A stretch of 64,000 bases of DNA from Sistotremastrum niveocremeum HHB9708 (taxonomy: Eukaryota; Basidiomycota; Agaricomycetes; Sistotremastrales; Sistotremastraceae), in assembly GCA_001630475.1 (NCBI GenBank), contig KV419427.1:331612-395611 (forward strand). The letters are read 5' to 3'. Each line of letters opens with the position of its first letter. Position 1 is the stretch's first letter. The notes beneath the pieces were generated by a model. That model saw only the letters and a program-made list of their open reading frames with translations. It was not told where the DNA came from and searched no databases. Of the stretch, positions 23,675 through 34,333 are shown in pieces. The position numbers were made by a program, and so were the translations under genes.

Positions 23675-26600
23675 CTAGTTATGAAGAGGAGTGATGATGA
23701 CGGAGTTGTTAGGATGCAATTTGCGTGTGCAATGCCCAATGAGGTGATCCAGCGACCTCACTTCGATATCGGGAGATAGTTTGCGCGACCACAACTTGGC
23801 TCCGAAAAGCGGATATCTTGAATAGGGGTCTTCATCACTATGAGAGTGAGGAAGATATCTCAAAAAGGAAACCCAGACAGTACAGGTGGGGTCATTTTCA
23901 AGGACGAACAGCTCCTGAATTGAAGCTGGGAAGGGTACACCATCCTGATCCCTGACAAGGACCTGGCTGTCCCCAAGGTTTGCATCAGCTCTGGAAAACC
24001 TGATCATTTGTCTTTCAATGTGTTTGTGGAAAAACACTTTCCGACTATCAATCGAGGGATTGACTATTCGGAGGGCATTGACTGTTGGCTGGCCTAAAAG
24101 TCGAGGGACGGAATCGAGATCATCGGAGCTATGTCCAGGTTGACCATTTGGGAGCATAACGTTAGCCAGAGTGTTTCGATCTCTGGTCCGCAGGAGGTCA
24201 TCAAGCATGTCCTTACAGTGCTGAAGGACGGCGGGAAGCCGGGGACTAGTGAGGATATTCTTCATGTTTGACGTCGCTATGAACGTCCGCAACATGGTTT
24301 GCTCCATCTCGCCTAAAATGTGATTAGTTACAAAAGGATGATGAGCAATCAAGCTACCTTGTTTATCATTAGTTTCGACTTTTTGCAACGTTCCAATCAG
24401 GCGCTCGAAGGGAAATGTCCACCAACCATGAACTGGGCCGTACATCTCTAAAAATTCTCCTAGATGAAGCGCAGCATGGTGAACGGGGCGCAATTTGAGA
24501 TGCGGGTAAAGTCTTTTCAAGTCTTTCAGGTAACGAGACATATAAAACATGTAAGAACGAGTATCTTCGGGTCCGATAGACTTTCTTGAAGCAACGATGA
24601 CAGCGTTCACCAGATCCATCGTATTGTCCAGCATCTCAAGTTTCTGAGGATCGATTCTCTCATTTTGACTAGATCCCCATCGACGAATGAGCGTAATGGG
24701 TAGGAAAACTGTTGCGACCGCGCGCCATTGGTCGGCTTTCAACTTCCCGTGGCGTTTACTGCCCAGATCCTTTGGTAGTGATGTAACCCATGAAGGCTTC
24801 ACCAGTTCTTTCAGATCTTTGCGAATGGCGTCTATGTCAAGATTGGTCAAAGGGGAGACAGTTTGGGCAACATCGTCTTCATCGATTTGATCAGGGTTCG
24901 GAAGTGGCAGGTGAGCGACGCTTGAATAAGTATTAGGATGGCTTTGAGACTGATACAAGATTTAGCCGATAAAAGTATACCATGTGATTGGGAGAATGCT
25001 TACGTAAGCTTTCAGCGCTTCGACATAGGGCTTCTTGTGCCTGGATGACTGGACTTTGAGGCCAAGATCTTCGCAGACCCAAGCCCATGCAGGGACTGTA
25101 CATCGCGACACGTTGACGTTGCTCTGGTCGAAGATCCATTTCTTGATCCGGTCAATGTGTTTGTTGATCTGCTCGAAGTTTGGTTGCACGCGGTTGATAG
25201 TGACTGGGTCGTTTTCGTCCTTTGCCTGCGTAATATCAAGACCTAACACGGTGCGGAAATGGTGCTTGACCAGATTGAGGTACAGATTGTGCATCGCATC
25301 CACCACAATGAACCGCCGAGGGTCCCAATAAGGCAATCGTAGGAGTTCAGTCCAGCGAACGCCATGTTCTGTGAACACTTTGTGCTGTGCTGCCTTGGTA
25401 GATGCATTCTTCCATTTCTCAGCAGCATCTCTGAGTTCAGCACCTGTTCGAGGAGCCCAAATGTCATAATCGATTCGTTGTAGATCGTCCGCTCCACTGC
25501 ATTGACACATGTAGCAGAATCGATGATGGTTTAGGGCACCCAATCCGCCTGCTTTTCGGGCACCAGGCATGTCACACACTAGTGGGACAATGGCACATCG
25601 AATTCTCCTGCCTGTACGACATTTTGCAGTGGACGAATATTGATATCCATGCTCCCAGAAAGCAAGGAAATCATCAATCAATGGGGTTAAGAAGTGATTG
25701 ATAGCGGTGAGGGGCGGCTCTTTTGGACCTGGTACAATACCGGCAAGGAACATATTCTCGTTTTTATATCGAATTTCAGGGGGGAGATTCAAGCAAACGA
25801 GCGAAATGATCCCACATGAGGTGCTTTTCCCCGCGATTTTATTCAGTCTGGGATTGAAGAAGTCAATGCATAGACTGAAGACATAGCGACCTTCTCCGGA
25901 CCCGACAGAGTATAGTGTCTTGCCATCGGGGCCTATAAAGGTGGAGAGAACGGTGCCATCGAGGATGTCGGTCAAGACGCCCGTTTGACGCCGGCGGGTG
26001 GAATCTTCCCACGATCTATCCATGGCCTCTTCAACTCCTGGACGCAGCAGGAGACTTGCGAGCCAATCCTTGAAGTCGTGGTAGAGAAAGGGGAGAATGG
26101 GGGCATGAAATATCTTCCCATGAACCACTCGAGGAGCTAGGATAAGCTCGCCACACGCTCGAGCTTTCGGCGACGATCTGTTGGAGCAACGAGTGGGCGT
26201 CGTCGGGACTCCTTTCTCGTATGTCACTTTATAGAGCTTGTAACAGGAAGGGCACGATGCATAGAGAATAGTTTCGCCTTCCAGGTCCCATTTCTGTCGC
26301 ACAGATCGAATGTCTCGAGGCATGTCTTCAAGGAGCTGTGTCTCTCGGGACGGAATCCCAGATGCCTGGTAGGCACGGGAGAGGGTCGTATGAACGATGT
26401 ATTGAGACATTCGAAGCAGCCAATTGCAGAACCTCCGTTCCAGCCCAGCCAGAACATGCGTGACTGTGATCATGAAGACGGTCAGAACCAGAATTGGATC
26501 CGTGTTCTGATAGACCGGCTCGAGATGACGTGCTATCAAAAGTCTCTTAGGGCTATGTTCCGTGAAGTGAGATCGACTTACAGCAGTCATAATGGACAGG

Positions 26601-27305
26601 TGGAGGTCCGCTCACAGCCGAGAAAACGCTTGGTTCCCCTCGCACCACACAGTCCAAAGCAGCTTGCCATTTTATTCTAGCCGGAGCAATCCCCATTGCA
26701 ACAGATTTCAGACTGTCACCTGCGCGTGTCGCGAGCGCCTTGATAGCAGGGGAGCGAGGGATTATCTCATCTAGACGGGAGTGGAGGCGAGCAAATTCAC
26801 TCTCAATGTAGAGGAGAGGAAAATCAAGGGTAGGGAACTCGAAATGTAAGGGGTTGTTCATGAAGTCTGCGATTGATTTCTCCGAGGACGAACAGAAGTG
26901 TTTGATGTCACTGTGAAGAAGACACAGAGTTTTCGCCTGAAAATCGATCGCCTCTCGCTGTTCACCCCTCTTCGTACGAGATGCGGGAGAGCTAGGAGTC
27001 GCAGGCTCGCGACCCCACAAGGAAGAAGGGGACGGCAAAGAAGGAGAGTCCAGAAGGACGAGCCGAGAGATGTCCTGCTCGACTCTTTCCAGATCACGAC
27101 TGAAAGCATCGTCTGCTTTCTCGATGATAGCACCGCGCCTTTCCTGAGCAACAAGATCTGCAGCTTGATGGTTGTCCCACTGCTCCGCCGACATGTCGCA
27201 GCCTCGCGGATGTCCGTCTGCTCCAAGAACCCTTATGCACTTGGCCGTGACGCAGAAGCAAGTTTTTCGAGGGCGTTCCCTCTTTTTCTTCGACTCCTTA
27301 GACAT
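23675..27305 (-). mobile_element. CACTA-type DNA transposon, Tnp2-family transposase gene, apparently intact
   Basis: Transposase of the CACTA/En-Spm class (Tnp2 family, common in Agaricomycetes), which cuts and pastes its own element. The start is ATG 27305 (MSKESKKKRERPRKTCFC). Four exons (27305-26616, 26545-25004, 24949-24358, 24312-23675) join with consistent phases to 1153 codons and TAA; introns are 70, 54 and 45 bases. Landmarks are an N-terminal Cys-rich segment (CFCVTAKC...CDMSAEQW), LCIDFFNPRLNKIAG, IVPLVCDMPGARKAGGLGAL with a nearby CYMCQC, the hallmark VDAMHNLYLNLVKHH, and a C-terminal half with VHHAALHLGEFLEMYGPVHG and WWTFPFERLIGTLQK. No stop or frameshift was seen, so the gene could be active or recently active. 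Ends and 3-base target duplication were not located, so only the gene is delimited. Confidence 0.88.
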
Positions 27306-28018
27306 CTGATAGACATTAACAGAGGTAATGACGGAAAGACGAATAATCCTCCTACTCAAATAGCGGGCGATGGTCGGGAGTTGCAAGAGAGTTGTCTTTG
27401 GGAGGACGTGATATGTCTGATTAAGAAGGGAGGCTCCACTTGATCGTGACTCTCCAAGGAGTAGAGCCCCGGTATTCGTGGAATGACTCGCATGAGGTGA
27501 GATATGCTAATGAGGGAAGCGGGTTCAGAACTATTGTAGCCTGATCCAGAAGCGCTGAATGAATGGGATTAGACGGTCCCTCCGTCCGCGTGTAGACTGA
27601 GGCGATTCTTCAGAATATAGGAAGCAAGTGCATGAGCGCATAAGTTCAGGAATGCAATTGTGCGCAGGAGCACTCGTCGCGTCGACCAACTCCGAAGTCG
27701 AACGTCAAACGCCGATGCGTGCCCGTGATTCTCCGCCAGCGCCCTGTCCCAGTACACTTACAGTCGATTTGACAATAGCGAGCCGGAGCCCAAGAGACAC
27801 CTATTGTTTGTGCATCCCCCCTGGCAGTGCCTATTGTGCTTTGCATTCCGGAGCATTTCAGTGCATCGTCACAGCCTGGGGCTCGTGGGTCTAACGATTC
27901 TCTGACGGCCCAATCATCGATAACGATAACCTATGGATCATTGTGCATTGTTGTTCCTGAGCGCGATCCCTCGAGTCTTTAAGGTGGAATCTCTGTGTTC
28001 TCAACAAAATCTCCTGCC
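27306..28018. other. Intergenic, 5' flank of the CACTA transposase and of gene A1
   Basis: Divergent promoter region of about 700 bases. Short overlapping frames only. The last 60 bases before 28019 are AT-rich (AACAAAATCTCC) as expected for a 5' leader. No terminal inverted repeat identified. Confidence 0.4.
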
Positions 28019-28991
28019 ATGCCGTCCAGCAACACCGAGCCTACCTACGTTTGCCTCGCGGACGACAAGTGCTACATTACTCCTGGATCTGTGATCGACT
28101 CGAACTCACGTATCGACGTTTGTAACTCCCAGAGAAAGCTGTCGCGTGTCCTGAATTCGCTCTGTCTTTTCAATGAGAGTCAGACAAGGAGACAGCTAGA
28201 AATTTTATTGTTTGTGAGGGTCATCTTCATCTGTCCAGTCGTCGGAATCTGATGGATTTGAGGAGTCCGGCTCAGGGGTCGACCGTCCACCTGCCAATGA
28301 TGTGCTCAATCCGCCTGTTGAGCGCTCGTCTTTCGGGCATGTACAAGCTCCTTCATCACGCCCTATCACCCTCCTTATATGGGATCGCCCCTCTGTCGAT
28401 GACTTGAAACGACCATTATTCCGCGGTTCCACCGACGTGATCCGAACACTCTCATGTCGTGCTCCTGCCGATCACGCGGAACTGCCATCCTGGATCGCTG
28501 ATCTTGTTATGAAATCTTTTCTCGAAATCCGATGTTTTGATGCCCATATCAAAGTCTGCAATGTGTCGTTCTTTTGTACTGCGTTCCAGGCAAGTGTGTG
28601 CATGCACCTGAAGGCTGGGAACACACTACGAAAGACCCAACGTCATCTATCCACGTTCATTACCGAAGGCTTGGAGCTGCAGTGGAGGAAGCAAGGCGAC
28701 CTTTTCTATCTAGCAGCTCCTGGCCTCATCGCAAAGATAACTGGCGGTCATATCACGGAGTGCCTTCAATCAACCAGGTCAGGCACCTTTGAAGCCTTTT
28801 CAGTTCATCCGTTCTGCCCTTCTGATTCTAGCTGCAGCCTGTTGCACGCTATATCGCCGAATTCTCGCCTACTCGCCGATCTCAGAGCAAGGATATTAAA
28901 GAGAAAAGAAGGACGCGGCGGATGGCGGGCGAAGGGTAAGATGATACGCAAGAACTGTGGGCCAAATACTTTGCAAACTTGTGAGTTGTGA
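28019..28991 (+). CDS. Unknown family A, copy A1
   Basis: Paralogue of A2 (32205-33221) and A3 (53064-54114). ATG 28019 opens MPSSNTEPTYVCLADDKCYI. Exon 1 has 195 bases and ends at codon Leu-Phe. An intron (28214-28262, GTGAGG donor) precedes a 515-base exon carrying the family core: ITLLIWDRPSVDDLKRPLFR, LPSWIADLVMKSF, FDAHIKVCNVSFFCTAFQAS, WRKQGDLFYLAAPG and KITGGHITECLQST. In A2 and A3 a third exon encodes a basic tail. Here the donor (GTCAGG at 28778) is weak and the homologous tail frame (LQPVARYIAEFSP from 28832) is one base out of register, so the C-terminus is uncertain and possibly damaged. No signal peptide, membrane helix or known catalytic motif. Function unknown; not recognised. 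Confidence 0.6.
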
Positions 28992-29339
28992 GCTGATCTT
29001 GTTCATATCCAGGCGATTCTCTGAGAAACAACCGAACATTGGAGCAAGAGGAGCACTAGCCTTATATGAGAGAGATGTCGAGCTGAGTCTCGTCTTCGAG
29101 CGCAGCTTCATCAAGCTGTAGTACATCAGGTCCTTTTTGTTGTTTTTGTTGTTAAGAGCTTCGACAGCTCCACCTGAAGTTTTGACATTTTATGAAACAG
29201 TAAATCAACGGAGCCTGATATGGAAGTGTAGTAAGTTGAACTGTAATCAACCCCTCCGATGCTGTCAGGTCTACATTACACTCTTTACTAGTAAGCACGC
29301 ACTGTAAGCGCGGAAACCCTACATTTTGTGGGTGTATAA

Positions 29340-29410
29340 GTACAGGTCCATCGAGGGCTATGAGCACGCGCACAGTTGCGCTCTTTTTCATCGTGCGTGC
29401 GCGTCGCATA
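29340..29410. repeat. Dispersed repeat, segment R1, first copy
   Basis: About 70 bases containing CTATGAGCACGCGCACAG and GTGCGCGTCGCATA-type sequence recur at 40358-40422. In the second copy R1 is followed directly by segment R2; here R2 follows only after about 2.35 kb, at 31764. Confidence 0.8.
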
Positions 29411-29493
29411 CAGTAACTTGAGTCATCAACCAAAACCGGATCACGATAGTTAGCGCGTAACAAGGACTTCAAGTATACCCGGTGTTATACAGC

Positions 29494-30039
29494 CTAATCC
29501 TCGTGATCATTGTCGATATTCTCATCCTCATCCTCATTTTCTCCCTCTTCTTGTTCACGGTCCGATTTCCAGCTCTTCTTCCTCGTCGTATTCCTCGTCG
29601 TGGTTGTCGCCTTTATCTTTCTCGCCTTCGAATCCCCCCAGAGTAGATTCCAGTTTGATATTGATCTGGTCCCCGGAAATCTGTGTCTTCGTCCAGCCTG
29701 CTTTTGTTGTTCATAGATCTGAAGAAAATCCTTGAAGTCGCGCTCAGCTACCAATGCTAGATGTCGCGTGACGACCACACTGTGAGGGTTCCGACGGATT
29801 TTTATTCTTTGTGAAAGCCGGGACTGCATGGAAACTACCATCTGTGAGCGCAGATGATTCCATTGGATTGACAGAAATTCATACCGAGCTTTCATTTTTC
29901 GATCCATCACCAGAGCCGTAAAGGTCTGCACTTGGATAAAGTATGAAGGAAGTCTCTTCAGTTCTCCTGCTTCAGCGTTGCGATGAAGGTCCGCTGGAAG
30001 AATCTCATGGCCAGACCAAACTCTTGAATTTGCCTCCAA
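29494..30039 (-). CDS. Unknown charged protein or exon
   Basis: Open frame of 181 codons. It holds a helical middle part (MDRKMKARYEFLSIQWNHLR, then LVAERDFKDFLQIYEQQKQA) and an acidic C-terminus (EGENEDEDENIDNDHED) ending at a stop. The 5' end lacks an ATG in frame, so it is probably the last exon of a larger gene or a truncated copy. It lies inside the sequence that separates repeat segments R1 and R2, so it may be cargo of a mobile element. I do not recognise the family. Confidence 0.4.
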   Translation of the reverse strand: MEANSRVWSGHEILPADLHRNAEAGELKRLPSYFIQVQTFTALVMDRKMKARYEFLSIQWNHLRSQMVVSMQSRLSQRIKIRRNPHSVVVTRHLALVAERDFKDFLQIYEQQKQAGRRHRFPGTRSISNWNLLWGDSKARKIKATTTTRNTTRKKSWKSDREQEEGENEDEDENIDNDHED

Positions 30040-30119
30040 ATTTCCCCTGTGACATGTGAGTCCACGATTATCATATAGACGGTGGGTAACAATCTACCTC
30101 ATTCGGCACGGAACACTCA

Positions 30120-30860
30120 TCCAAACACTTATTGACAAAATTTCCATCCATGGCTTCCCTGTCCCGTTCCAAGATTGTGGATTTTGCTCTTTTCGACGAA
30201 GCACGGGGAACGTCAGTACCTTACGTTTTTGTTGAGTGTATTGATCTCAACAAACATCTATCAGGCTATCGGAGATCTCGGTCTTCTGCTGTATGTATCG
30301 ACAGAAGGTACTGTCGAACTTACTACCACCGTATGAGACGGAGGAAGGCACCTCGCTTGACTTGAAATAGGACATCTACGACCAGATCATGCTTCCTCAT
30401 CAAGTCGCTGAAGCCAAAAATCTTGATATGGTTGTTGTCGACACGGACTCAGGACTGACTGACGAGCAGAAAATCCATCGGGAACTGGATAATATGTGTC
30501 AATAGAGTCTAAGTCTCAGACAAAGAATGGACCGCGCACTTCAGGAATATCGAAGCAACCATGCTTATACTAGAAGATGTCGAAGAAGCTCTAGGATTAC
30601 GTCTTTCTTAACAAATGCGACGAAGGGACCCCCAATTGCTATCATACCAGGGGAGTGCTGATAGAACGGTGACCAAAAACCGTCGAAAGGGACACATTCT
30701 CAGCCCTTCCAAGTGTGCTTGGTCTGGGTCCGTGGTGTCTCATGCGTGACTGAGATTCTCCTCACTGAAAGGATTGTACAATCAGGAATGGCACCGGCAC
30801 TGACAGCATCTGCTATTCGGTCTTTTGGAGCATTGGATGGCCTAGAATGAGCAATATTTC
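30120..30860 (+). pseudogene. Degenerate coding region, unknown
   Basis: Plus-strand pieces in several frames look derived from a gene: VPYVFVECIDLNKHLSGYR near 30215, VVVDTDSGLTDEQKIHREL near 30430 and WTAHFRNIEATMLILEDVEE near 30525. A stop near 30505 and frame changes prevent a continuous model. Composition and spacing suggest a decayed protein gene; family not recognised. Confidence 0.3.
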
Positions 30861-31763
30861 AGGACGTTGATTATTTGTCAAGAAGAGCCTTCTTCAGATC
30901 TAGCAAATCTTGGTAGTCCGATGAGAGGCGATACCTTTTGTTCTGACTAGTCGTCGCTTTAATTCAAGGGCAGGGTAGACAATATTAAAATCGGCCAAAT
31001 CCGGGGGGTTTTTCCTTGGGCATTTTTGGAAGTCAGGACGGATAGTCGAGATGAAAGCATGCCTAGCCATATTAAGCCGATTACATTCCAGAGAGATCAA
31101 GCTCAAGACTTACCATTGCCCACAGGGGGATCCTGACCCGCGAGGCTGAAGGCGTTTACGAAGGAGTTCACCATCACGTGATCGCAGCTGACTTTCTTCT
31201 CCTCAGCGCTCAGCGCTCAACCATCATCGATCATCGATCATCCTCGCTTGAACGACTCTCTTTAGCACACATCGACTCATACCCTCTTCAGCACCCTCAT
31301 CCGACCTCTCTTGTAACCTCCGGCCGTCGTCGTCTCTCACAGCATCATCCCGCCGCTCCGTCGTCCAACATCGCCGTCGCCGCCATCAGCGATCTAAATC
31401 CGATCTGGCCGTCTCGCGGTACGGGTGGGCTAGAGTAGAGAGGGGGGTAGAGGTAGGGGCATGGGGGATAAGGAAGGGTTCCTGCAGTAATAACACTCTT
31501 TCGGTTTCTCTTAGCTGCAACCCGTCAGTTTTCGGACATTCCACGTCTGTATTATGTAGCACATGAGAAGTATATCATCATATCCAAAATCGTTTAAAAT
31601 ATTGTCAGCCAACTCGAGTCTTTAATATCAGAATAAGGTACCCTCAATCTTACGCTCTATCCTTCTTTGAGGTTTTCTAATCACCCAATTACGGGTTGAT
31701 TGCCATTACACCGTTTATTAGGACTGAGGGCCCTGATTATCGTTGTAAGGTTTTGCTGATGTC
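30861..31763. other. Unassigned
   Basis: No gene supported. 31178-31440 is low-complexity CATCGATCATC/CCGTCGTC sequence giving spurious open frames. The block ends where repeat segment R2 begins. Confidence 0.4.
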
Positions 31764-31974
31764 AAAAGGAACCAAAATACTGCTGTGTGTGCACCACAAC
31801 GATATTCGAGTTTAGCATTTTTGCGTTGTGGTATCTACTGCAGTGATTTTCTGAGCGTCTAAATTCAAGTGACGAGACCAATGACGCGACGACCAATGTA
31901 CACGAATGAAATGTGAAAGAATCAAGAGATATTTAGTTCATCTTGATGTCTGCTCGCCTGGCATTCTCTCTCAA
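31764..31974. repeat. Dispersed repeat R2 plus truncated TET/JBP 3' end (R3)
   Basis: R2 (31764-31886, starting AAAAGGAACCAAAATACTGC) matches 40423-40544 at roughly four of five positions. It is followed without a break by R3 (31884-31974), which matches 44150-44240. The latter is the last codons and stop of the intact TET/JBP gene on the minus strand plus about 30 bases downstream. So this copy is the 3' end of a second TET/JBP unit whose coding part is gone. Confidence 0.8.
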
Positions 31975-32204
31975 TATCCGGGTCCCAGTCGAGCATGCAT
32001 GTGTACAGGGGGTGGGTCGGGTACGTTTCTCGCTGACTCGTATCTACGAGGCTTGGCGTGATGACAAAACAGCTCAGGGGAAGAGGGGGGTTGTGGTTCA
32101 GGAAAGATGAAGGAATGGCGCGTAGCCACGTATGTTTATTTCAGCTAGATGAACTCAGCACAGATCGCCGTAACAGCGTATCACATACATGTAAGCTGTC
32201 TTTA
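31975..32204. other. Intergenic
   Basis: Short G-rich stretch between the truncated TET fragment and gene A2. Nothing recognised. Confidence 0.4.
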
Positions 32205-33221
32205 CTACACTCGCCTTCGCCTGACAGAATACGAACTCGTGCTCCACATTCTCAGACCGTGCCTGGTACCAAGAGATCTACGCTTGCGCTTCAGAGAATC
32301 ACCTTTGCGACTCGCTTCCCCAGTTGATTTGGCGATTGGGCGGATAGCAGGGACGACGCTCTTTTCCGGTGGAAAAACAGCCGGAGAGGCAGACAACAAT
32401 CTGACCGAATGGAAGGGATGAAAGATTTAACAAACAGACATCACTAAGGAGTTGACTTACATTGTTGCAGCAATGCATTCAGCAACGTGGGAATATGTGA
32501 TTTTCTCTGCATATCTACGATCACAAATGAATAGGGCGTTGTCTTCCTTTCTCCAAGACTTCTCCGTGCCGCGATCGATGCATTCGGAAAGCATTTTTCG
32601 ATGACGAGCCAGTGTGCCCTCGCCTTTGAGCGCTAGGCAGACACAAGCTTGAGCTGTTGTACAGGCGAATGAGATGTTCAGAACCTCAACTTGAGGATCG
32701 AAATTCCGCATTTTTAGGACGCCTGTAACCACGAGGCTCGCAATCCAACCCGAAGGAGAGTGAGGGTGGATGGACGGGAGAGAGGAGAAAATGCGAAGGA
32801 CATGGGTGCACTCGCGAAACACAGGCCGATTGAGCTCTGCATCAGAAAGGGTATCCCATACCCAAATAGTGATTGGTTGGGCACGTATGTAGCGCACGTC
32901 GGTAATGACTTTGCTCAGGAATAACCACGTATGAGTGGCTCGTCCATGCGCACGCTGGGCTTGCGGATCTCCTGCCTAAAATTCCGTATGAGCACATTGA
33001 AGTGGATGAGACGGATTGAAGTCACGTACAAAAAGTTTGTCTTCCAATTTCATTGTAACACTCAGCTCATTGCGAAAACAGAGAGAATTGATCACTTTGA
33101 CAATTTCTTGTTGTGAGCCTGAGACTTCTCGGCGAGGGGTGAAGTCAATGAGGGACTTCGGTACGATGCGGCAACTAGCATCGGCCAGTCTGACATAGTT
33201 GTTCCGTGGATCGTGAGGCAT
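32205..33221 (-). CDS. Unknown family A, copy A2, 300 residues
   Basis: The ATG at 33221 and three exons (33221-33030, 32975-32461, 32400-32205) give 301 codons with no stop. Donors are GTACGT and GTAAGT; introns are 54 and 59 bases. Exon 2 is 515 bases, as in A1 and A3, and the first intron follows Leu-Phe in all three. Core motifs are VRLADASCRIVPKSLIDFTP, ITIWVWDTLSDAELNRPVFR, THVLRIFSSLPS, FDPQVEVLNISFACTTAQAC and SWRKEDNALFI. The tail is basic (DSLKRKRRSLGTRHGLR), suggestive of nuclear or nucleic-acid contact (inference). It is divergent with WD40 gene W2, whose start lies 1.1 kb away. Function unknown. Confidence 0.72.
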
Positions 33222-34333
33222 TGATGTAGGAAACGGAAGCTTAGACTTCTTCAAACAGCTGTTTGAATCAAGCTCGATCCCTATTCCTCTGCTCTAGATA
33301 GATTGACAAGTATCCGGCTGAGTGGGGCGCTGAAGCATAGATTCGAGGGACGATTGGAAACAACAATGGACGACGCACCCGCGCTCAGCGTCATATACAG
33401 TGAAACGTGCGAGGTCCAGGGCACAACTTCTTAGTAGCTGAGAGCGTCGTCCACGTGTAAACATCTGGCTGTGTAACACAATACGCCTACGTCCAACGCC
33501 GGCCGCGGCGCAGGGACAGGATCCTGCCTCTGCATTGTCCTCCGTTTGAGCGCTTGAGGCGAGATCAAATTGCCGAGACGAAATACTTCGAGCGATTTCG
33601 CACTAAGCACAAGCGATTGGGCTTAGGAAACCCGAGCCTTCTAGGTGCGGAGCCTGTGGCCCAAACCGATCTAGTCAGGAAGTTGCGCCTGGATATCAGA
33701 CGTGGGCGAGTGATGCACAAAAGAACAACGGAAGGTGAGACAAGCGCAGATGGCAAACGATTTCAGACGTAGAAGATTGGCGCTCATACCAACACCACCA
33801 AGCAACCGCTGCAGTCATCATGCATGGCCCAAACTCGCAGCATATCGGCTCCAGCCCCTCTATTGCCTTCCATATCATCAGGTGGAAGGGTTCTGAAATC
33901 ATCGAACATGAACCTAGGCCGCGAGGCATAATTTTCTGACCAGGCGTCAAAATTTTGACGTTGACGGCAAGGGGGGAGAAGAGTCTTTTTTGACTCTTGC
34001 CGGCTTCGCTCCCTGAGTCAAGTCGTGTCTACCCTCAGGTGCTTTGTGACCTACCTTGGGACTTAAGGCATCAGCGCCTGATATTAGTCTCATAGCCGAC
34101 GGGCTTGCTCGAATCTGTCACCGTCAAGAGATATTGTTAGCCCTATCAGATCGTAGCGTCATTCCTAGTGTATTGTCAATCCTTTTGTCCTCCTCTTTCT
34201 TCGCCTGACCTACTGACAGGAGTTGCAGAACAATAGGCATTCGAGCCCTAGACGATGGTGCGTCTGATACTATATACTCGCAAGCTACCTGCGAATCGTT
34301 CAACTAACTTTGAGGCAGTAGTCATATTCGAGA
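33222..34333. other. Divergent intergenic region A2/W2 with inverted repeats
   Basis: Holds a perfect 16-base palindrome CGTCAAAATTTTGACG at 33945-33960. About 20 bases on there is a hairpin, AAGAGTC-(T)6-GACTCTT (33979-33998). A short frame at 33554-33772 has no recognisable family. Confidence 0.45.

Noticed and set aside
23640-27450. CACTA terminal inverted repeats
   Set aside because: No matching CACTA...TAGTG ends were visible near the gene, so element borders are not claimed.
31178-31438. Plus-strand ORF rich in His, Ser and Arg
   Set aside because: Built on CATCGATCATC/CCGTCGTC low-complexity sequence; no family or gene structure.
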